In this document: one piece after another, positions 1 to 10,642 of the stretch | Layout of the letters: every line of letters begins with the position of its first letter | How positions within the stretch are numbered: the stretch's first letter is position 1 | From: Salimicrobium album | GTDB taxonomy: Bacteria; Bacillota; Bacilli; Bacillales; Halobacillaceae | NCBI RefSeq assembly: GCF_900107115.1 | Contig: NZ_FNOS01000001.1 | Span: 248,001-312,000, forward strand | Direction: 5' to 3' | DNA length: 64,000 bases | Translations under genes and position numbers: made by a program | The notes under the pieces: generated by a model | Databases searched by the model: none | Seen by the model: only the letters and a program-made list of their open reading frames with translations | Told to the model about the DNA's origin: nothing

Positions 1-555
1 ACCGCCTCCGATAACAATAAGTTTCTTCGGAATTTCTTTTAACTCCAGTGCGCCTGTAGAGTCCAGAACGCGTTCAGAGAATTTGAAATTAGGGATTTCA
101 ATAGGACGGGAACCGGTTGCGATAATGCAATCTTTGAACTTGTAAGTCTGTGACTGCTTTTCGTCCATAATTTTCACTGTATTCTGATCGACAAAGTAAG
201 CTTCACCTTTTACGACATCTACTTTGTTACCTTTCAGAAGACTTTGTACGCCGCCGGTAAGTTTCTGAACGACGCCGCCTTTCCAGCTCTGTACTTTGGA
301 GAAATCTACAGTGGTGTTTTCGGATGAAATACCCATATCCTCGTCACCTTTTGCTTTCTGGAAGTTGTGAGCCGCTTCAATCAAGGCCTTGGAAGGTACA
401 CAACCGATGTTCAGGCAGACCCCGCCGAGATTGTCTTTTTCTACAATAGTAACTTTTTGACCTGTTTGAGCAGCACGGATGGCAGCTACATAGCCGCCAG
501 GTCCTGCTCCTACTACTAATGTGTCTACTTCAATTGGGAAATCTCCTACTACCAT
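1..555 (-). CDS. pdhD: Dihydrolipoyl dehydrogenase (E3), N-terminal part, cut by window edge
   Basis: E3 flavoprotein of the pyruvate dehydrogenase complex; it reoxidises dihydrolipoamide on E2 with NAD+. Only the first 185 codons lie in the window; the rest is beyond position 1. The translation opens with the FAD dinucleotide-binding motif [17 protein letters not shown], followed by the redox-active disulfide GGVCLNVGCIPSK, and ends at [13 protein letters not shown] and the start of the second Rossmann motif (IVIGGG). The ATG at 555 lies 3 bases downstream of the E2 stop, which is normal for the last gene of a pdhABCD operon. The family is certain; assignment to this complex rests on position. 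Confidence 0.95.
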   Translation of the reverse strand, partial: MVVGDFPIEVDTLVVGAGPGGYVAAIRAAQTGQKVTIVEKDNLGGVCLNIGCVPSKALIEAAHNFQKAKGDEDMGISSENTTVDFSKVQSWKGGVVQKLTGGVQSLLKGNKVDVVKGEAYFVDQNTVKIMDEKQSQTYKFKDCIIATGSRPIEIPNFKFSERVLDSTGALELKEIPKKLIVIGGG

Positions 556-558
556 ACT

Positions 559-1863
559 TTACGCCTCCATCATAATTAGTTGTGGATCGTGCAGTAAACG
601 CTTGATGTGATTCATTGCCTGCTGTGCAGTTACTCCATCGATAATTCTGTGGTCGAAGCTTAGAGAGACTGCCAGTACCGGAGCTACTACAATTTCTCCG
701 TCTCTTACTACAGGTTTCTCATCAATTCTTCCGATGCCCAGTATCGCGACTTCCGGATGATTAATAACAGGTGTGAACCACTGACCACCGGCAGAGCCGA
801 TATTTGTAACAGTAGTGGAAGCACCTTTCATTTCTTCTCCGGTAAGTTTTCCGTCGCGAGCTTTAACGGCAAGCTGGTTCACCTCATCAGAGATAGTAAA
901 CATCGCTTTGCGGTCAGCTTCTTTCACTACAGGTACAAGCAGTCCTCTATCCGTATCCGCCGCGATTCCGATGTTGTAATAATGTTTCTGGATAATTTCG
1001 TTTGTTTCATCGTCCAGAGACGTATTCAATACCGGGTATTTCTTAAGCGTTGATACAAGAGCTTTCACTACATATGGAAGATAAGTCAGTTTAATATCCT
1101 GTTCAGCAGCAACTTCTTTGAACTTCTTACGGTGAGCTACAAGTTCCGTCACGTCCACTTCATCCATAAGTGTAACATGTGGCGCTGTATGCTTCGAGTT
1201 CACCATTGCTTTAGCAATCGCTTTACGCATACCGCTCATTTTCTCGCGAGTTTCAGGGTAGGCTTCACCTGATGGAACCTGCTGTTTACCGGAAGACTCT
1301 TCCTGAGTCTCTTCTTCTGCAGAAGCCTGAGCTTCCGACTGTTCTCCGTTCGCATAGGCTTCGATATCCTCTTTCAGAATACGTCCGTTTTTACCGCTAC
1401 CCTGAACTTTTTGGATATTAACATCTTTTTCACGCGCAAACTTCCGTACCGAAGGCATGGCTATTACTCTTGAACCATCATCCTCTTCGCTTTCTGTGGA
1501 AGCGGCAGCAGCCGGTTTTTCGTCACTTTGCTCCTGCTCGGCTTCCTGTTTCGAATCTTCTTTGGACTCTTCTTTTGATTCTTCTTCAGATTCTCCACTT
1601 TCCTCAGAGGAACCGTCATCGTACCCTTCTGCATCGAACGTAATAATAACTGTACCTACAGTTGTAGTTACACCTTCGTCTACATGGATCTTTTTGACAG
1701 TTCCTTCTACTGGAGATGGAATTTCTACTACGGCTTTATCATTTTGCACTTCACAAAGGACATCATCTTCAGCAATTTCCTGTCCTTCCTCTACAAACCA
1801 CTTTGCAATTTCACCTTCGTGGATACCTTCACCGATATCCGGCAGTTTAAATTCATATGCCAT
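559..1863 (-). CDS. pdhC: Pyruvate dehydrogenase E2, dihydrolipoamide acetyltransferase
   Basis: Core acetyltransferase of the PDH complex, passing the acetyl group from lipoamide to CoA. The 434 residues show one lipoyl domain (about 1-77, lipoylated Lys in the [12 protein letters not shown] context), a very acidic Glu/Ser-rich linker (about 80-130), a peripheral subunit-binding domain (about 135-172, [11 protein letters not shown]...GRILKEDI), a second acidic linker and the catalytic domain (about 205-434) with the HRIIDG active-site motif (His and Asp) near the C terminus. A single lipoyl domain is usual for Gram-positive E2. The long acidic linker is extreme and fits a halophile proteome. 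It sits between pdhB (26 bp away) and pdhD (3 bp away). Confidence 0.97.
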   Translation of the reverse strand: MAYEFKLPDIGEGIHEGEIAKWFVEEGQEIAEDDVLCEVQNDKAVVEIPSPVEGTVKKIHVDEGVTTTVGTVIITFDAEGYDDGSSEESGESEEESKEESKEDSKQEAEQEQSDEKPAAAASTESEEDDGSRVIAMPSVRKFAREKDVNIQKVQGSGKNGRILKEDIEAYANGEQSEAQASAEEETQEESSGKQQVPSGEAYPETREKMSGMRKAIAKAMVNSKHTAPHVTLMDEVDVTELVAHRKKFKEVAAEQDIKLTYLPYVVKALVSTLKKYPVLNTSLDDETNEIIQKHYYNIGIAADTDRGLLVPVVKEADRKAMFTISDEVNQLAVKARDGKLTGEEMKGASTTVTNIGSAGGQWFTPVINHPEVAILGIGRIDEKPVVRDGEIVVAPVLAVSLSFDHRIIDGVTAQQAMNHIKRLLHDPQLIMMEA

Positions 1864-1889
1864 CAGGGATTACCTCCTACTTGGTTTAT

Positions 1890-2867
1890 TTAAAAATTCA
1901 TTACACTTTCAACTTTTTCGATGATTGAAGTGTGATCAGGGAGCCACACGCCTTCCGCCTGAGTAAACGGATAGAGTGTATCCGGAGCAGTCACACGCAA
2001 CACTGGAGCTTCGAGATGAAGAATAGCTTTCTCCTGAATCTCGGCCACAACGTTGGAAGCGATACCTGCCTGTTTTTGAGCTTCCTGCAGCACTACTGCA
2101 CGGTTCGTCTTCTTAACGGATTCGATGATAGTATCATAATCCACCGGGCTCACTGTACGTAGATCGATAACTTCAGCCGAAACTCCATTCTCTTCGAGTT
2201 GTTCCGCCGCTTTCAGCGCTGTATGGACGATGGCACCATAACCGATAAGAGTAACGTCAGAACCTTCTCTCTTGACTGCTGCTTTCCCGAGTTCCACTGT
2301 ATACTCTTCTTCCGGAACTTCTTCACGGAAAGAACGATAAAGTTTCATGTGTTCGAGAAAGATAACAGGATCGTTATCGCGTATAGATTGGATTAAAAGT
2401 CCTTTCGCGTCGTACGGATTGGACGGGATTACAACTTTAAGGCCAGGCATTTGCGCCATAGTTCCTTCGAGGCTGTCCGCGTGCAATTCAGGTGTATTGA
2501 CTCCTCCTCCGAAAGGAGAGCGTATCGTGATCGGCATCGATTCGGTACCACCGGAACGAAAGCGGTAACGTGCCATCTGGCCGGCAATTGCATCCATTGT
2601 TTCGAACACAAAACCGAAGAACTGTATTTCAGGGACAGGACGATATCCTGTCAGAGCAAGTCCTATCGCCATACCATTTATACCTGATTCGGCAAGAGGG
2701 GTGTCAAACACGCGATCTTCGCCAAATTCGTCCTGCAGGCCTTCCGTTGCACGGAAGACCCCACCGTAGTAACCAACGTCTTCACCGAAGACAAGCACAT
2801 TTTCATCATTGCCGAGTTCTGTGCGCATTGCATCCGTGATGGCTTGAATCATTGTCATTTGTGCCAT
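1890..2867 (-). CDS. pdhB: Pyruvate dehydrogenase E1 component, beta subunit
   Basis: Beta chain of the thiamine-diphosphate-dependent E1 heterotetramer that decarboxylates pyruvate and reductively acetylates the E2 lipoyl group. The 325-residue length is the family norm. The start [18 protein letters not shown], the stretch [19 protein letters not shown] and the segment [16 protein letters not shown] are typical of E1 beta pyrimidine-binding domains; the C-terminal transketolase domain ends at [18 protein letters not shown] lies about 13 nt before the ATG, inside the end of pdhA, from which it is separated by 3 bp, so translation is probably coupled. Part of the pdhABCD operon. Confidence 0.97.
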   Translation of the reverse strand: MAQMTMIQAITDAMRTELGNDENVLVFGEDVGYYGGVFRATEGLQDEFGEDRVFDTPLAESGINGMAIGLALTGYRPVPEIQFFGFVFETMDAIAGQMARYRFRSGGTESMPITIRSPFGGGVNTPELHADSLEGTMAQMPGLKVVIPSNPYDAKGLLIQSIRDNDPVIFLEHMKLYRSFREEVPEEEYTVELGKAAVKREGSDVTLIGYGAIVHTALKAAEQLEENGVSAEVIDLRTVSPVDYDTIIESVKKTNRAVVLQEAQKQAGIASNVVAEIQEKAILHLEAPVLRVTAPDTLYPFTQAEGVWLPDHTSIIEKVESVMNF

Positions 2868-2870
2868 GAT

Positions 2871-3959
<1,089 letters not shown>

Positions 3960-4095
3960 TCACCTCTTCCTTTCCATTTGAAATGTAAGTATCACCCTGA
4001 AAAAAACTGACTTAACTCCCGCCTGCATTCAGCCAAAGAAAACATTCCGCACCTCTTACCCGCAATACCCGGAGAGGCGTGATATTAATCATCTA

Positions 4096-4127
4096 ATTCG
4101 TCCCTCGTAACTGTTACAGGAACGAAT
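4096..4127 (-). repeat. 32-bp imperfect inverted repeat in the pdhA leader
   Basis: On the minus strand the arms begin ATTCGT and end ACGAAT, with paired CCT/AGG blocks inside and a central GTAAC-A-GTTAC palindrome. It lies downstream of the predicted -10 and about 140 nt upstream of the pdhA start, so it would be in the 5' untranslated region. It could be an operator (dyad with one central base) or an RNA hairpin. No known riboswitch consensus was recognised. The rest of 3954-4368 holds no convincing gene. Confidence 0.5.
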
Positions 4128-4163
4128 CCGTTTTTGACTGGTACAATTGCTCTACCACTAAAC

Positions 4164-4193
4164 AGTCTAGCCTAACAAAAACAAATCCGTCAA
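4164..4193 (-). promoter_or_regulatory. Putative sigma-A promoter of the pdh operon
   Basis: Minus-strand -35 TTGACG (4188-4193), 18-nt spacer, and -10 TAGACT (4164-4169). This predicts a leader of about 200 nt before pdhA. The match is reasonable (five of six at -35, four of six at -10) but is by eye only. Confidence 0.5.
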
Positions 4194-4368
4194 TACACAG
4201 GCCTCCAGTTAGATTAAATACTTCAGTAACTTGCAAAGTCGCCGACGCTGAGGAAATTCAGGGGATCCTTAGGCTGTAATCTGTATTACTCACTTTTACT
4301 TTCTGTTACAATTGTAGACGATAATGTTCCCAGTTGCAAAAGAAAAAGACCGTAATTTCTCTACGGCC

Positions 4369-5040
4369 TTACCCTTTGTTGTTATTATAATTCACGTTCA
4401 GGTCGGAAGCTTCATAATATTTCTTTTTCAACTCATTAAACTGTTCAGTCTTTTCATTGAAAGTTTCATTTACTTCCGTGATTTCTGTAAACTTATCATT
4501 TACGGAGGTTATTTGCGCACGCAGTTCTTCTTCTGCGACATCCTCTTTTTTCAGCATTGCGTAGAGTTCTTCATCCATCTTCAGCAGTTCTTCGTATAGG
4601 GAGTGCATATCTTCATAGGCGTTATAACGTTTGTTCATGGCAGCTACCATATTTCCGGCAGCGGACCCAGCCTCTTCGTTTTCCTCAATGTTACTGATAG
4701 AGGATTCTACTTCTTCGAATTCATCCCTTGCTGACTGAATACTTTCATTTTCTGAATCCAGCTTATCTTTTCTTTCCTCGACATTTTCAAGAGCTTTATC
4801 GGAAAGCTTCTCGATTTTGTCCATCTCACTTTCTTTTGCTGCAATAATTTCTTTATATAACTCCCGTTCTTCATTTTCCAGGTCATTGATCTGTTTCTGA
4901 TATTTCTCGAACGGTTCTTCCAATGATACAGTTTCTTCGAGGTGGTCATATATTTCTTCCTGAGCCGTCTGACTGGAACAGCCTGCAAATAAAAATGAAC
5001 AGCCTGCAATAATGAACAAAACGCTCTTTCTCTTCACCAA
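4369..5040 (-). CDS. ykyA: YkyA-like lipoprotein of unknown function
   Basis: A 223-residue exported lipoprotein. The N terminus has basic residues, a hydrophobic stretch and lipobox LFAGC at about residues 18-22, then a Glu/Lys-rich, largely helical, probably coiled-coil body (many heptad-like ELEKL patterns). In Bacillus a lipoprotein of this kind (YkyA) sits directly before pdhA, and the position here is the same. Its function is not known to me. The start is TTG at 5040, with AAGGGGG 6 nt upstream; the next codon, GTG at 5037, is an equal alternative. It is divergent from def. It may be transcribed separately from pdh, because the pdh promoter candidate lies between them. Confidence 0.75.
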   Translation of the reverse strand: MVKRKSVLFIIAGCSFLFAGCSSQTAQEEIYDHLEETVSLEEPFEKYQKQINDLENEERELYKEIIAAKESEMDKIEKLSDKALENVEERKDKLDSENESIQSARDEFEEVESSISNIEENEEAGSAAGNMVAAMNKRYNAYEDMHSLYEELLKMDEELYAMLKKEDVAEEELRAQITSVNDKFTEITEVNETFNEKTEQFNELKKKYYEASDLNVNYNNNKG

Positions 5041-5098
5041 TCGCTTCCCCCTTAATCAATCAAAAACTTTTATTGTTTTTCATTTCTATCTACAATAG

Positions 5099-5104
5099 TA
5101 TAAT
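5099..5104 (+). promoter_or_regulatory. Putative -10 element of def
   Basis: A perfect TATAAT lies 62 nt upstream of the def ATG. A T-rich TTTTTC is at -35 spacing. The -35 match is weak, so only the -10 box is annotated. Confidence 0.4.
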
Positions 5105-5165
5105 AGTTGAAATAAAATGAAAAGATGATTTTCCCCGTGGAACCAGGAAAGAAAGGATGAGAACG

Positions 5166-5717
5166 ATGATTACGATGGAAGATATCGTCAGGGAAGGACA
5201 CCCTGCCTTAAGAAAAACTGCTGAAAATGTAGATCTTCCTCCGAGCTCGGAAGACCGGAAGACGTTGGAGGACATGCTGCAGTTCATCAAAAACAGTCAG
5301 GATGAAGAGATGTGTGACCGTTACGGACTTCGCCCCGGAGTAGGGCTCGCCGCTCCGCAAATAGACATCAATAAACGTATGATGGCTGTGCATTTTACGG
5401 ATACAAAAGATAAAGAATACAGCTACGGACTTTTCAACCCGAAAATCATCAGCCATTCGGTAGAATACACCTATCTTTCTACCGGGGAAGGCTGTTTATC
5501 CGTGGACAGAGAGGTGCCCGGATATGTCCCGCGATACCGCAGGATAACTCTGAAAGCTACGACACTTGGCGGGGAAGAAGTGAAACTCAGACTCAAAGAC
5601 TTCGCCGCAATAGTATTTCAACATGAACTTGATCATCTGAACGGCATCATGTTTTATGATCATATAAATAAAGATCAACCGTATGCCTTACCGGAAAATG
5701 CTACTCCGGCCGATTGA
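5166..5717 (+). CDS. def: Peptide deformylase
   Basis: Removes the N-formyl group from nascent proteins using a bound metal (Fe or Ni). The 183 residues show all three deformylase motifs: motif 1 GVGLAAPQ, motif 2 EGCLSV (Cys ligand) and motif 3 HELDHLNG (two His ligands and the catalytic Glu). The length and the insertion before motif 2 fit the Gram-positive type 2 enzyme (YkrB-like). Start ATG 5166 ([16 protein letters not shown]) was preferred over the in-frame ATG at 5157, because AAAGAAAGG is 9 nt away from it and the sequence then aligns with the usual N terminus of this protein. Confidence 0.96.
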   Translation: MITMEDIVREGHPALRKTAENVDLPPSSEDRKTLEDMLQFIKNSQDEEMCDRYGLRPGVGLAAPQIDINKRMMAVHFTDTKDKEYSYGLFNPKIISHSVEYTYLSTGEGCLSVDREVPGYVPRYRRITLKATTLGGEEVKLRLKDFAAIVFQHELDHLNGIMFYDHINKDQPYALPENATPAD

Positions 5718-5732
5718 GTGGAACCTTCCGAT

Positions 5733-5776
5733 AAAAAAATCCTGCCGCACTTAAACGAGTGCAGCAGGATTTTTTA
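5733..5776. terminator. Bidirectional terminator between def and the HAD phosphatase gene
   Basis: Stem AATCCTGC...GCAGGATT extended by GCACT/AGTGC, with a small loop, an A-run on the left and a T-run on the right, so it can stop transcripts from both sides. Confidence 0.9.
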
Positions 5777-6550
5777 TTATAGCAGACCAACTTCATATAC
5801 AGCTTTTGTCAGTCCGTCTTTGGAAACATCATCTGTTACATAGTCGCTCACAGCTTTCACCTGGGGCACGGCATTCCCCATAGCAATACCCGTTCCTACA
5901 TCACGGATCATTTCCACATCATTCGGGCCATCTCCAAAAGCGTAGACGTTCTCCATCGCTACGTCTGCAGACTCGATAAGCTTTCTGATCCCTTCTGATT
6001 TCGACCCTCCACTCGGAATAATATCACAGGAATATTTATGCCATCGGATATAATCGAAAGCTCTATGGGTCTGCCGGTAACTCTCAATTTCCTCCCCTTC
6101 ACAAAATAGAAGGGACTGATACATCTCCCTTTTCTCGTAATAACGGTCATCAACCTCAGGATAGTCGAAACGGAGGGAACCGAGCGCCTGTTCAATACGC
6201 CAGCTTCCAGGTCTCGTAGCCATCATATTCTCGTCACTCATGAAGATCACAGGATGATTATTGCTGATCGCTTTCTTATGGAGAGATGCAAGTTCTTCGT
6301 ATTTCAGAGGATTTTTATATACAGGCTCTCCTTCCAGTACTGCATATTGTCCATTAAAACTGATAAAAGAACTGATACCAAGCTGCTCTCTGATCTCTTT
6401 GTACATAAATGGGGCTCTCCCGGTCGCAATCGCACAGTAAACCCCTGTATCCTGAAGTTTTCTGATTGTGTCTATCGTAGATTGCGGTAACTTTTTATCG
6501 TGGTCCAAAAGTGTTCCGTCTATATCAAAAAAGGCTAATTTTTTCGTCAT
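5777..6550 (-). CDS. ykrA: Cof-type HAD-superfamily phosphatase (YkrA-like)
   Basis: Haloacid-dehalogenase phosphatase, Cof/IIB subfamily, likely acting on small phosphorylated metabolites in the cytoplasm. The 257 residues carry motif I FFDIDGTLLDHD (nucleophile Asp), motif II in AIATGRAPF, the Lys of motif III near GGSKSEGI, and motif IV GDGPNDVEMI. The cap domain lies between motifs II and III. It keeps the ykrA position seen in B. subtilis between rpoY/rnjA and def. It is convergent with def and divergent from rpoY. The substrate cannot be read from sequence. Confidence 0.88.
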   Translation of the reverse strand: MTKKLAFFDIDGTLLDHDKKLPQSTIDTIRKLQDTGVYCAIATGRAPFMYKEIREQLGISSFISFNGQYAVLEGEPVYKNPLKYEELASLHKKAISNNHPVIFMSDENMMATRPGSWRIEQALGSLRFDYPEVDDRYYEKREMYQSLLFCEGEEIESYRQTHRAFDYIRWHKYSCDIIPSGGSKSEGIRKLIESADVAMENVYAFGDGPNDVEMIRDVGTGIAMGNAVPQVKAVSDYVTDDVSKDGLTKAVYEVGLL

Positions 6551-6686
6551 CTTTCTTCCTCCCCGGACTGAATATTCTTTGATGGATATACTTTAGCATG
6601 AGTGCAATTTTTTTGAAAGGAACTGGTCCCCCCTCTTTCTTGTATTACACGAAAAACAAAAAACTTTACCCTTATAATTAAGTTAG

Positions 6687-6715
6687 TTGTTTCATTATAA
6701 GGAAAACCGTATTAT
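6687..6715 (+). promoter_or_regulatory. Putative sigma-A promoter of the rpoY-rnjA operon
   Basis: TTGTTT (6687-6692), 17-nt spacer, TATTAT (6710-6715). It predicts a leader of about 210 nt before rpoY, with a tiny ORF inside. Apart from this promoter and the micro-ORF, I see nothing else in 6551-6931. Confidence 0.6.
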
Positions 6716-6793
6716 ACTATAAGTAACAGGGATTGGGCGGTCATACGTTTTGGTAACAGTTTTCTTCCATTAGCCTGAAGGGAGATGGACGCT

Positions 6794-6865
6794 GTGATGA
6801 AGCGTTTAAGAAGAAAGCTAAAAAAACGTTGGAAACGAATACTCGAGCGAAAGATGTATGCGTGA
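6794..6865 (+). CDS. Putative 22-23-residue arginine/lysine-rich leader peptide
   Basis: A tiny ORF in the rpoY-rnjA leader. It starts GTG (6794) or the next codon ATG (6797), preceded by AAGGGAG with 9 or 12 nt spacing, and ends TGA at 6863-6865. The peptide begins MKRLRRKLKKRWKR and finishes ERKMYA: 13 of its 22 residues are Lys or Arg, and spacing of hydrophobic residues would make an amphipathic helix. It is unknown to me and could be a spurious ORF, a translated leader that regulates rpoY/rnjA, or an RNA-binding micropeptide. Conservation of the ORF in related genomes would decide. Confidence 0.4.
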   Translation: MMKRLRRKLKKRWKRILERKMYA

Positions 6866-6931
6866 AGCTTATTTGAATTCCGGGAGAACGTGTGAAGTAT
6901 GTAATTTTTTAATAAAGGAGAGATAAATGTA

Positions 6932-7141
6932 ATGGTTTACAAAGTTTATTACCAGGAACTTCCGAATGAAGTGCCTGTAAGAGAACGTACAGATTCTATG
7001 TACGTAGAAGCAGAAATAGAACGCGAGGTACGTGAAAAATTAGCCGATAAGAACGTAAATATTGAGTATATTGAAGGTTTAAGTGAGGAACACCTTCAGT
7101 ATGAGCAGCAGGACGAAGATTTCAAAATGGAGTCGTTTTAA
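6932..7141 (+). CDS. rpoY: RNA polymerase epsilon subunit (YkzG)
   Basis: Small auxiliary subunit of Firmicute RNA polymerase. The 69 residues begin [27 protein letters not shown] and contain [28 protein letters not shown], the conserved core of the family. AAAGGAG precedes the ATG at 6932. Its stop is 2 bp before the rnjA ATG, the same arrangement as in B. subtilis, so the two are cotranscribed and probably translationally coupled. Confidence 0.93.
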   Translation: MVYKVYYQELPNEVPVRERTDSMYVEAEIEREVREKLADKNVNIEYIEGLSEEHLQYEQQDEDFKMESF

Positions 7142-7143
7142 TA

Positions 7144-8811
7144 ATGAAATTCGTTAAAAACGACCAGACTGCCGTCTTTGCTTTAGGCGGCCTTGGAGAA
7201 ATCGGTAAAAATACGTATGGCGTCCAATTTCAAGACGAAATTATCCTCATTGACGCCGGTATCAAATTCCCTGAAGACGAACTTCTGGGCATTGACTACG
7301 TTATCCCTGACTACACGTACCTTATCCAGAACCAGGATAAAATCAAAGGATTATTCATCACTCACGGACACGAAGACCATATCGGCGGTATTCCTTATCT
7401 GTTGCGTGAAATTAACATCCCTGTCTACGCCGGGAAACTGGCAGCAGGCCTTTTGAAAAATAAACTCAGCGAGCATGGATTAACAAGAAGCACTAAGCTT
7501 CATGAAATCCAGGAAGATGATGTAATTAAATTCCGCAAGACCTCTGTGTCTTTCTTCCGCACGACTCACAGTATTCCTGATTCCTTCGGTATTGTGGTCA
7601 AAACACCTCCCGGTAACATCGTGCACACGGGTGATTTTAAATTTGATTTCACCCCGGTCGGAGAACCGGCAAATATCGCGCGTATGGCTGAAATCGGGAA
7701 AGAAGGCGTTCTTGCACTGCTTTCGGACAGTACGAACGCTGAAGTACCGGGCTTCACTAAATCAGAGAGAGTCGTTGGCGAAAATATTCAGAACGTCTTC
7801 TCCCGCGCTAAAGGACGCCTGATTTTTGCAACTTTCGCTTCTAACATTTACCGTCTGCAGCAAATGGTGGAAGGTGCTGTGAAGCACAATAGAAAAGTGG
7901 CCGTTTTCGGCAGAAGTATGGAATCTTCCATACGTATCGGTCAGGAACTCGGATACATCAACGCTCCCAAAGGTACATTCATAGATGCTCATGAAATCAA
8001 TCGTCTCCCAGCTCATGAAGTAGCTATTCTGTGTACCGGTTCGCAAGGAGAGCCTATGGCCGCGCTTTCCAGAATTGCAAACGGTACACACCGTCAGATC
8101 CAGATCATCCCAAATGATACTGTTGTATTCTCATCATCCCCAATCCCTGGTAATACTATCAGTGTCAGTCGTACCATCAACAAACTTTATCGTGCGGGTG
8201 CCGAAGTGATTCACGGACCCCTCAGTGACATCCACACTTCCGGACACGGAAGTCAGGAAGAAATGAAGCTGATGCTCCGTCTGATCCAGCCTAAATTCTT
8301 CATGCCGATTCACGGGGAGTACCGCATGCTCAAGGAACATGCCAAACTCAGTGAAGACTGTGATGTGGAACCTGACAATACATTCGTCATGGATAACGGT
8401 GACGTGCTTGCGTTAGGCAAAGACGAAGCGATGGTAGCAGGTAAAATCCCATCCGGATCTGTTTACGTGGACGGCAGCGGCATCGGCGATATCGGTAATA
8501 TCGTTCTTCGGGACCGCCGCATTTTATCCGAGGAAGGTCTTGTAATCGTAGTCGTAAGCATTAATATGAAAGAATTCAAGATTGCTTCCGGGCCTGATAT
8601 CATCTCCCGAGGATTCGTTTACATGAGAGAATCCGAAGACTTAATCAAAGATGCACAGAAACTTGTAACTAAGCATGTAAATAAAGTCATGGAACGCCGG
8701 ACGACCCAGTGGTCGGAAATCAAGAACGAAATCACTGATACGATTGCTCCTTTCCTTTTCGAAAAGACAAAACGTCGTCCTATGATTCTTCCTATCATTA
8801 TGGAAGTATGA
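7144..8811 (+). CDS. rnjA: Ribonuclease J1
   Basis: Metallo-beta-lactamase/beta-CASP ribonuclease with endonuclease and 5'-3' exonuclease activity, central to mRNA decay and 16S rRNA maturation in Bacillus. The 555 residues include the metal motif [14 protein letters not shown], the phosphate-binding [12 protein letters not shown] region, the beta-CASP segment (about 205-370) with GHGSQEE, and the C-terminal domain ending [19 protein letters not shown]. The length equals that of B. subtilis RNase J1. It starts 2 bp after rpoY and ends in a strong terminator. Confidence 0.97.
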   Translation: MKFVKNDQTAVFALGGLGEIGKNTYGVQFQDEIILIDAGIKFPEDELLGIDYVIPDYTYLIQNQDKIKGLFITHGHEDHIGGIPYLLREINIPVYAGKLAAGLLKNKLSEHGLTRSTKLHEIQEDDVIKFRKTSVSFFRTTHSIPDSFGIVVKTPPGNIVHTGDFKFDFTPVGEPANIARMAEIGKEGVLALLSDSTNAEVPGFTKSERVVGENIQNVFSRAKGRLIFATFASNIYRLQQMVEGAVKHNRKVAVFGRSMESSIRIGQELGYINAPKGTFIDAHEINRLPAHEVAILCTGSQGEPMAALSRIANGTHRQIQIIPNDTVVFSSSPIPGNTISVSRTINKLYRAGAEVIHGPLSDIHTSGHGSQEEMKLMLRLIQPKFFMPIHGEYRMLKEHAKLSEDCDVEPDNTFVMDNGDVLALGKDEAMVAGKIPSGSVYVDGSGIGDIGNIVLRDRRILSEEGLVIVVVSINMKEFKIASGPDIISRGFVYMRESEDLIKDAQKLVTKHVNKVMERRTTQWSEIKNEITDTIAPFLFEKTKRRPMILPIIMEV

Positions 8812-8833
8812 TTCGATCAGTTTAATAATTATT

Positions 8834-8882
8834 AAAGCGCGTCCCCCGAAAGACATTCTTCCGGGGGACGCGCTTTTTTTTC
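8834..8882. terminator. Strong terminator after rnjA, also facing ktrC
   Basis: A 15-bp perfect GC-rich stem (AAAGCGCGTCCCCCG and its complement) with a 13-nt loop and a T-run on the plus strand. It lies between convergent rnjA and ktrC. Confidence 0.92.
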
Positions 8883-8894
8883 ATAAGTATCTGT

Positions 8895-9563
8895 TCAATC
8901 TTCTTCCACGACGAGGTGTTTTTCAAAGCGGCTGATGTCTATATCGGCACCGATCACTATCAGTACATCACTTTCTTTTATATTTTCTGTAGCTCTCGGT
9001 GAAACGATTATGTCCCGATTTCTTTTGATAGCTACTACGTTACAACCATACTGAGCACGAATATCCAGATCGATGAGTGATTTATCCCGCATCTTGCTTC
9101 CGGCTTTTACTTCAACGACGCTATGGTCATCAGATAGCTCAATGTAGTCGAGAATATTGTTGGAGATGATGTTGTGAGCTATCCTTCTCCCCATATCCCT
9201 CTCCGGATGCACTACATGGTCAGCACCGATTTTATTCAGCACCTTCTCATGGTAATCGTTCTGTGCTTTTACAGTCAGAGTTTTAGTGCCCAGTTCCTTC
9301 AGTATAAGTGTAGCAAGTATACTGGCATGAATATTATCCCCTATTGCCACAATCACATGATCGATGTTCCTTATCCCAAGCTCTTTCAAAGCATTTTCAT
9401 CAGTAGCATCAGCAATAACAGCATGGGAAGCTATATCTTTGAATTCGTTCACTTTATCTTCATCCGTATCGATTGCGAGGACATCCATCCCCTCTTCACT
9501 CAATTCCCGGCAGATACTTCCGCCAAATCTGCCCAGGCCTATTACAGCAAATTCTCTTTTCAT
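8895..9563 (-). CDS. ktrC: K+ uptake regulatory subunit KtrC (RCK domains)
   Basis: Cytoplasmic gating ring of a Ktr K+ channel. It binds ATP/ADP in the RCK_N Rossmann fold and, in the B. subtilis homologue, c-di-AMP in RCK_C. The 222 residues have the nucleotide motif IGLGRFGGSICRELSEEG near the N terminus, an Asp-containing ALDTDEDKV-like segment (AIDTDEDKVNEF), and an RCK_C domain from about 135 (VVEVKAGSKMRDKSLIDLDIR). Start ATG 9563 was chosen with GGAAGG upstream; an in-frame GTG at 9575 is possible. Its membrane partner is probably the KtrB/D gene at 32625-33977. Confidence 0.92.
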   Translation of the reverse strand: MKREFAVIGLGRFGGSICRELSEEGMDVLAIDTDEDKVNEFKDIASHAVIADATDENALKELGIRNIDHVIVAIGDNIHASILATLILKELGTKTLTVKAQNDYHEKVLNKIGADHVVHPERDMGRRIAHNIISNNILDYIELSDDHSVVEVKAGSKMRDKSLIDLDIRAQYGCNVVAIKRNRDIIVSPRATENIKESDVLIVIGADIDISRFEKHLVVEED

Positions 9564-9600
9564 CACTAATTCCACCCTTCCTACGCGTATATTATCTCAA

Positions 9601-9634
9601 AAATAGCCGGAGAGGAAGACCTCTCCAGCTATTT
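9601..9634 (-). terminator. Terminator of cydAB
   Basis: Stem AAATAGC-GGAGAG paired with CTCTCC-GCTATTT around a 6-nt loop. It overlaps the last codons of cydB and lies before ktrC on the minus strand. Confidence 0.7.
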
Positions 9635-10642
9635 ATTTCCTTTAATATAATCTGCATCAAACAGGAACATTCTCATCAGCATCACCAGAGAAGGGATGAG
9701 CAACAGGAGCCCGCCTATAAATGCGACTACCAGGGCCAATCCCATAGCATCGGGTGTTACACTTTCGGAAATCGTTACGTGCGGGTAAAGCAGATACGGC
9801 AGTTTTGAAACGCCATATCCGAAGAAAGCGAAGAGAAACTGGAGCATTACGGCGATAAAAGCAAAGCCGTACAGTTTTTCACTGTATACGAGAAATACAG
9901 CTACCAGATAGAACAACACACTGAGCCCAAACACCCACCAGTAATCGAACAGCCTGTCAAAGTGCTCGGGATTGTGCTGACTCATAGCTATAAACACCGT
10001 CATACTGGCGATAATCGTAGGAATGCTCCAAAACAGAGCGTATCTTCTTAACAACGATAAAGCGTCTTTGTCTCCCGCCCTATGTGCATAATAGGACAGA
10101 AACATCGAACTGATGTAAAGCACGGAGACGATTGCAAGTAAGACTACACTCCAGGAGTATGGACTGAGCAACAGCTCGGTAATCTGCAGTCTCACCCCGT
10201 CTTCCGTTACGTTAAGGAAGCCTCCTTCCGAAATAGTAAGAGCCGTAGAAAGTGAAGCAGGAATCAATAACCCCGTAGCTCCGTAGAGAAACATGAAAAC
10301 AGAGTTATTTTTTGAGCCGTAACTTTCAAACGCATAGAAGGAACCCCGGATAGCCAACAGTACAATCGCAATGCTTCCGGGTATTAACAGCGCCTGTCCG
10401 AAATAGTAAGCCATATCCGGAAAGAAGCCGACGAGCCCTACGAAGAAAAAGACGAAGAAAACGTTCGTCACTTCCCAGACAGGTGATAGATACCTGGAAA
10501 TCAGTTTATTCATAATATGATCTTTGTTCGTTCTTCTTGCGTAATAAGCAAAAAAGCCTGCTCCAAAATCAACGGAAGCTACAATCAGATATCCGTACAG
10601 AAACACCCATAAAACTGTGATACCTATATATTCGTATCCCAT
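9629..10642 (-). CDS. cydB: Cytochrome bd ubiquinol/menaquinol oxidase subunit II
   Basis: Membrane subunit II of a bd-type terminal oxidase. The 337 residues contain about nine hydrophobic segments, the Trp/Asp-rich N terminus VLWVFLYGYLIVASVDFGAGF and the conserved segment PVWEVTNVFFVFFFVGLVGFFP. It starts one base inside the end of cydA, so translation is coupled. The size and sequence style resemble the second Bacillus bd oxidase (YthAB type) rather than the classical CydAB; the symbol is therefore by family. It ends in a terminator that overlaps its stop. Confidence 0.9.
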   Translation of the reverse strand: MGYEYIGITVLWVFLYGYLIVASVDFGAGFFAYYARRTNKDHIMNKLISRYLSPVWEVTNVFFVFFFVGLVGFFPDMAYYFGQALLIPGSIAIVLLAIRGSFYAFESYGSKNNSVFMFLYGATGLLIPASLSTALTISEGGFLNVTEDGVRLQITELLLSPYSWSVVLLAIVSVLYISSMFLSYYAHRAGDKDALSLLRRYALFWSIPTIIASMTVFIAMSQHNPEHFDRLFDYWWVFGLSVLFYLVAVFLVYSEKLYGFAFIAVMLQFLFAFFGYGVSKLPYLLYPHVTISESVTPDAMGLALVVAFIGGLLLLIPSLVMLMRMFLFDADYIKGNK

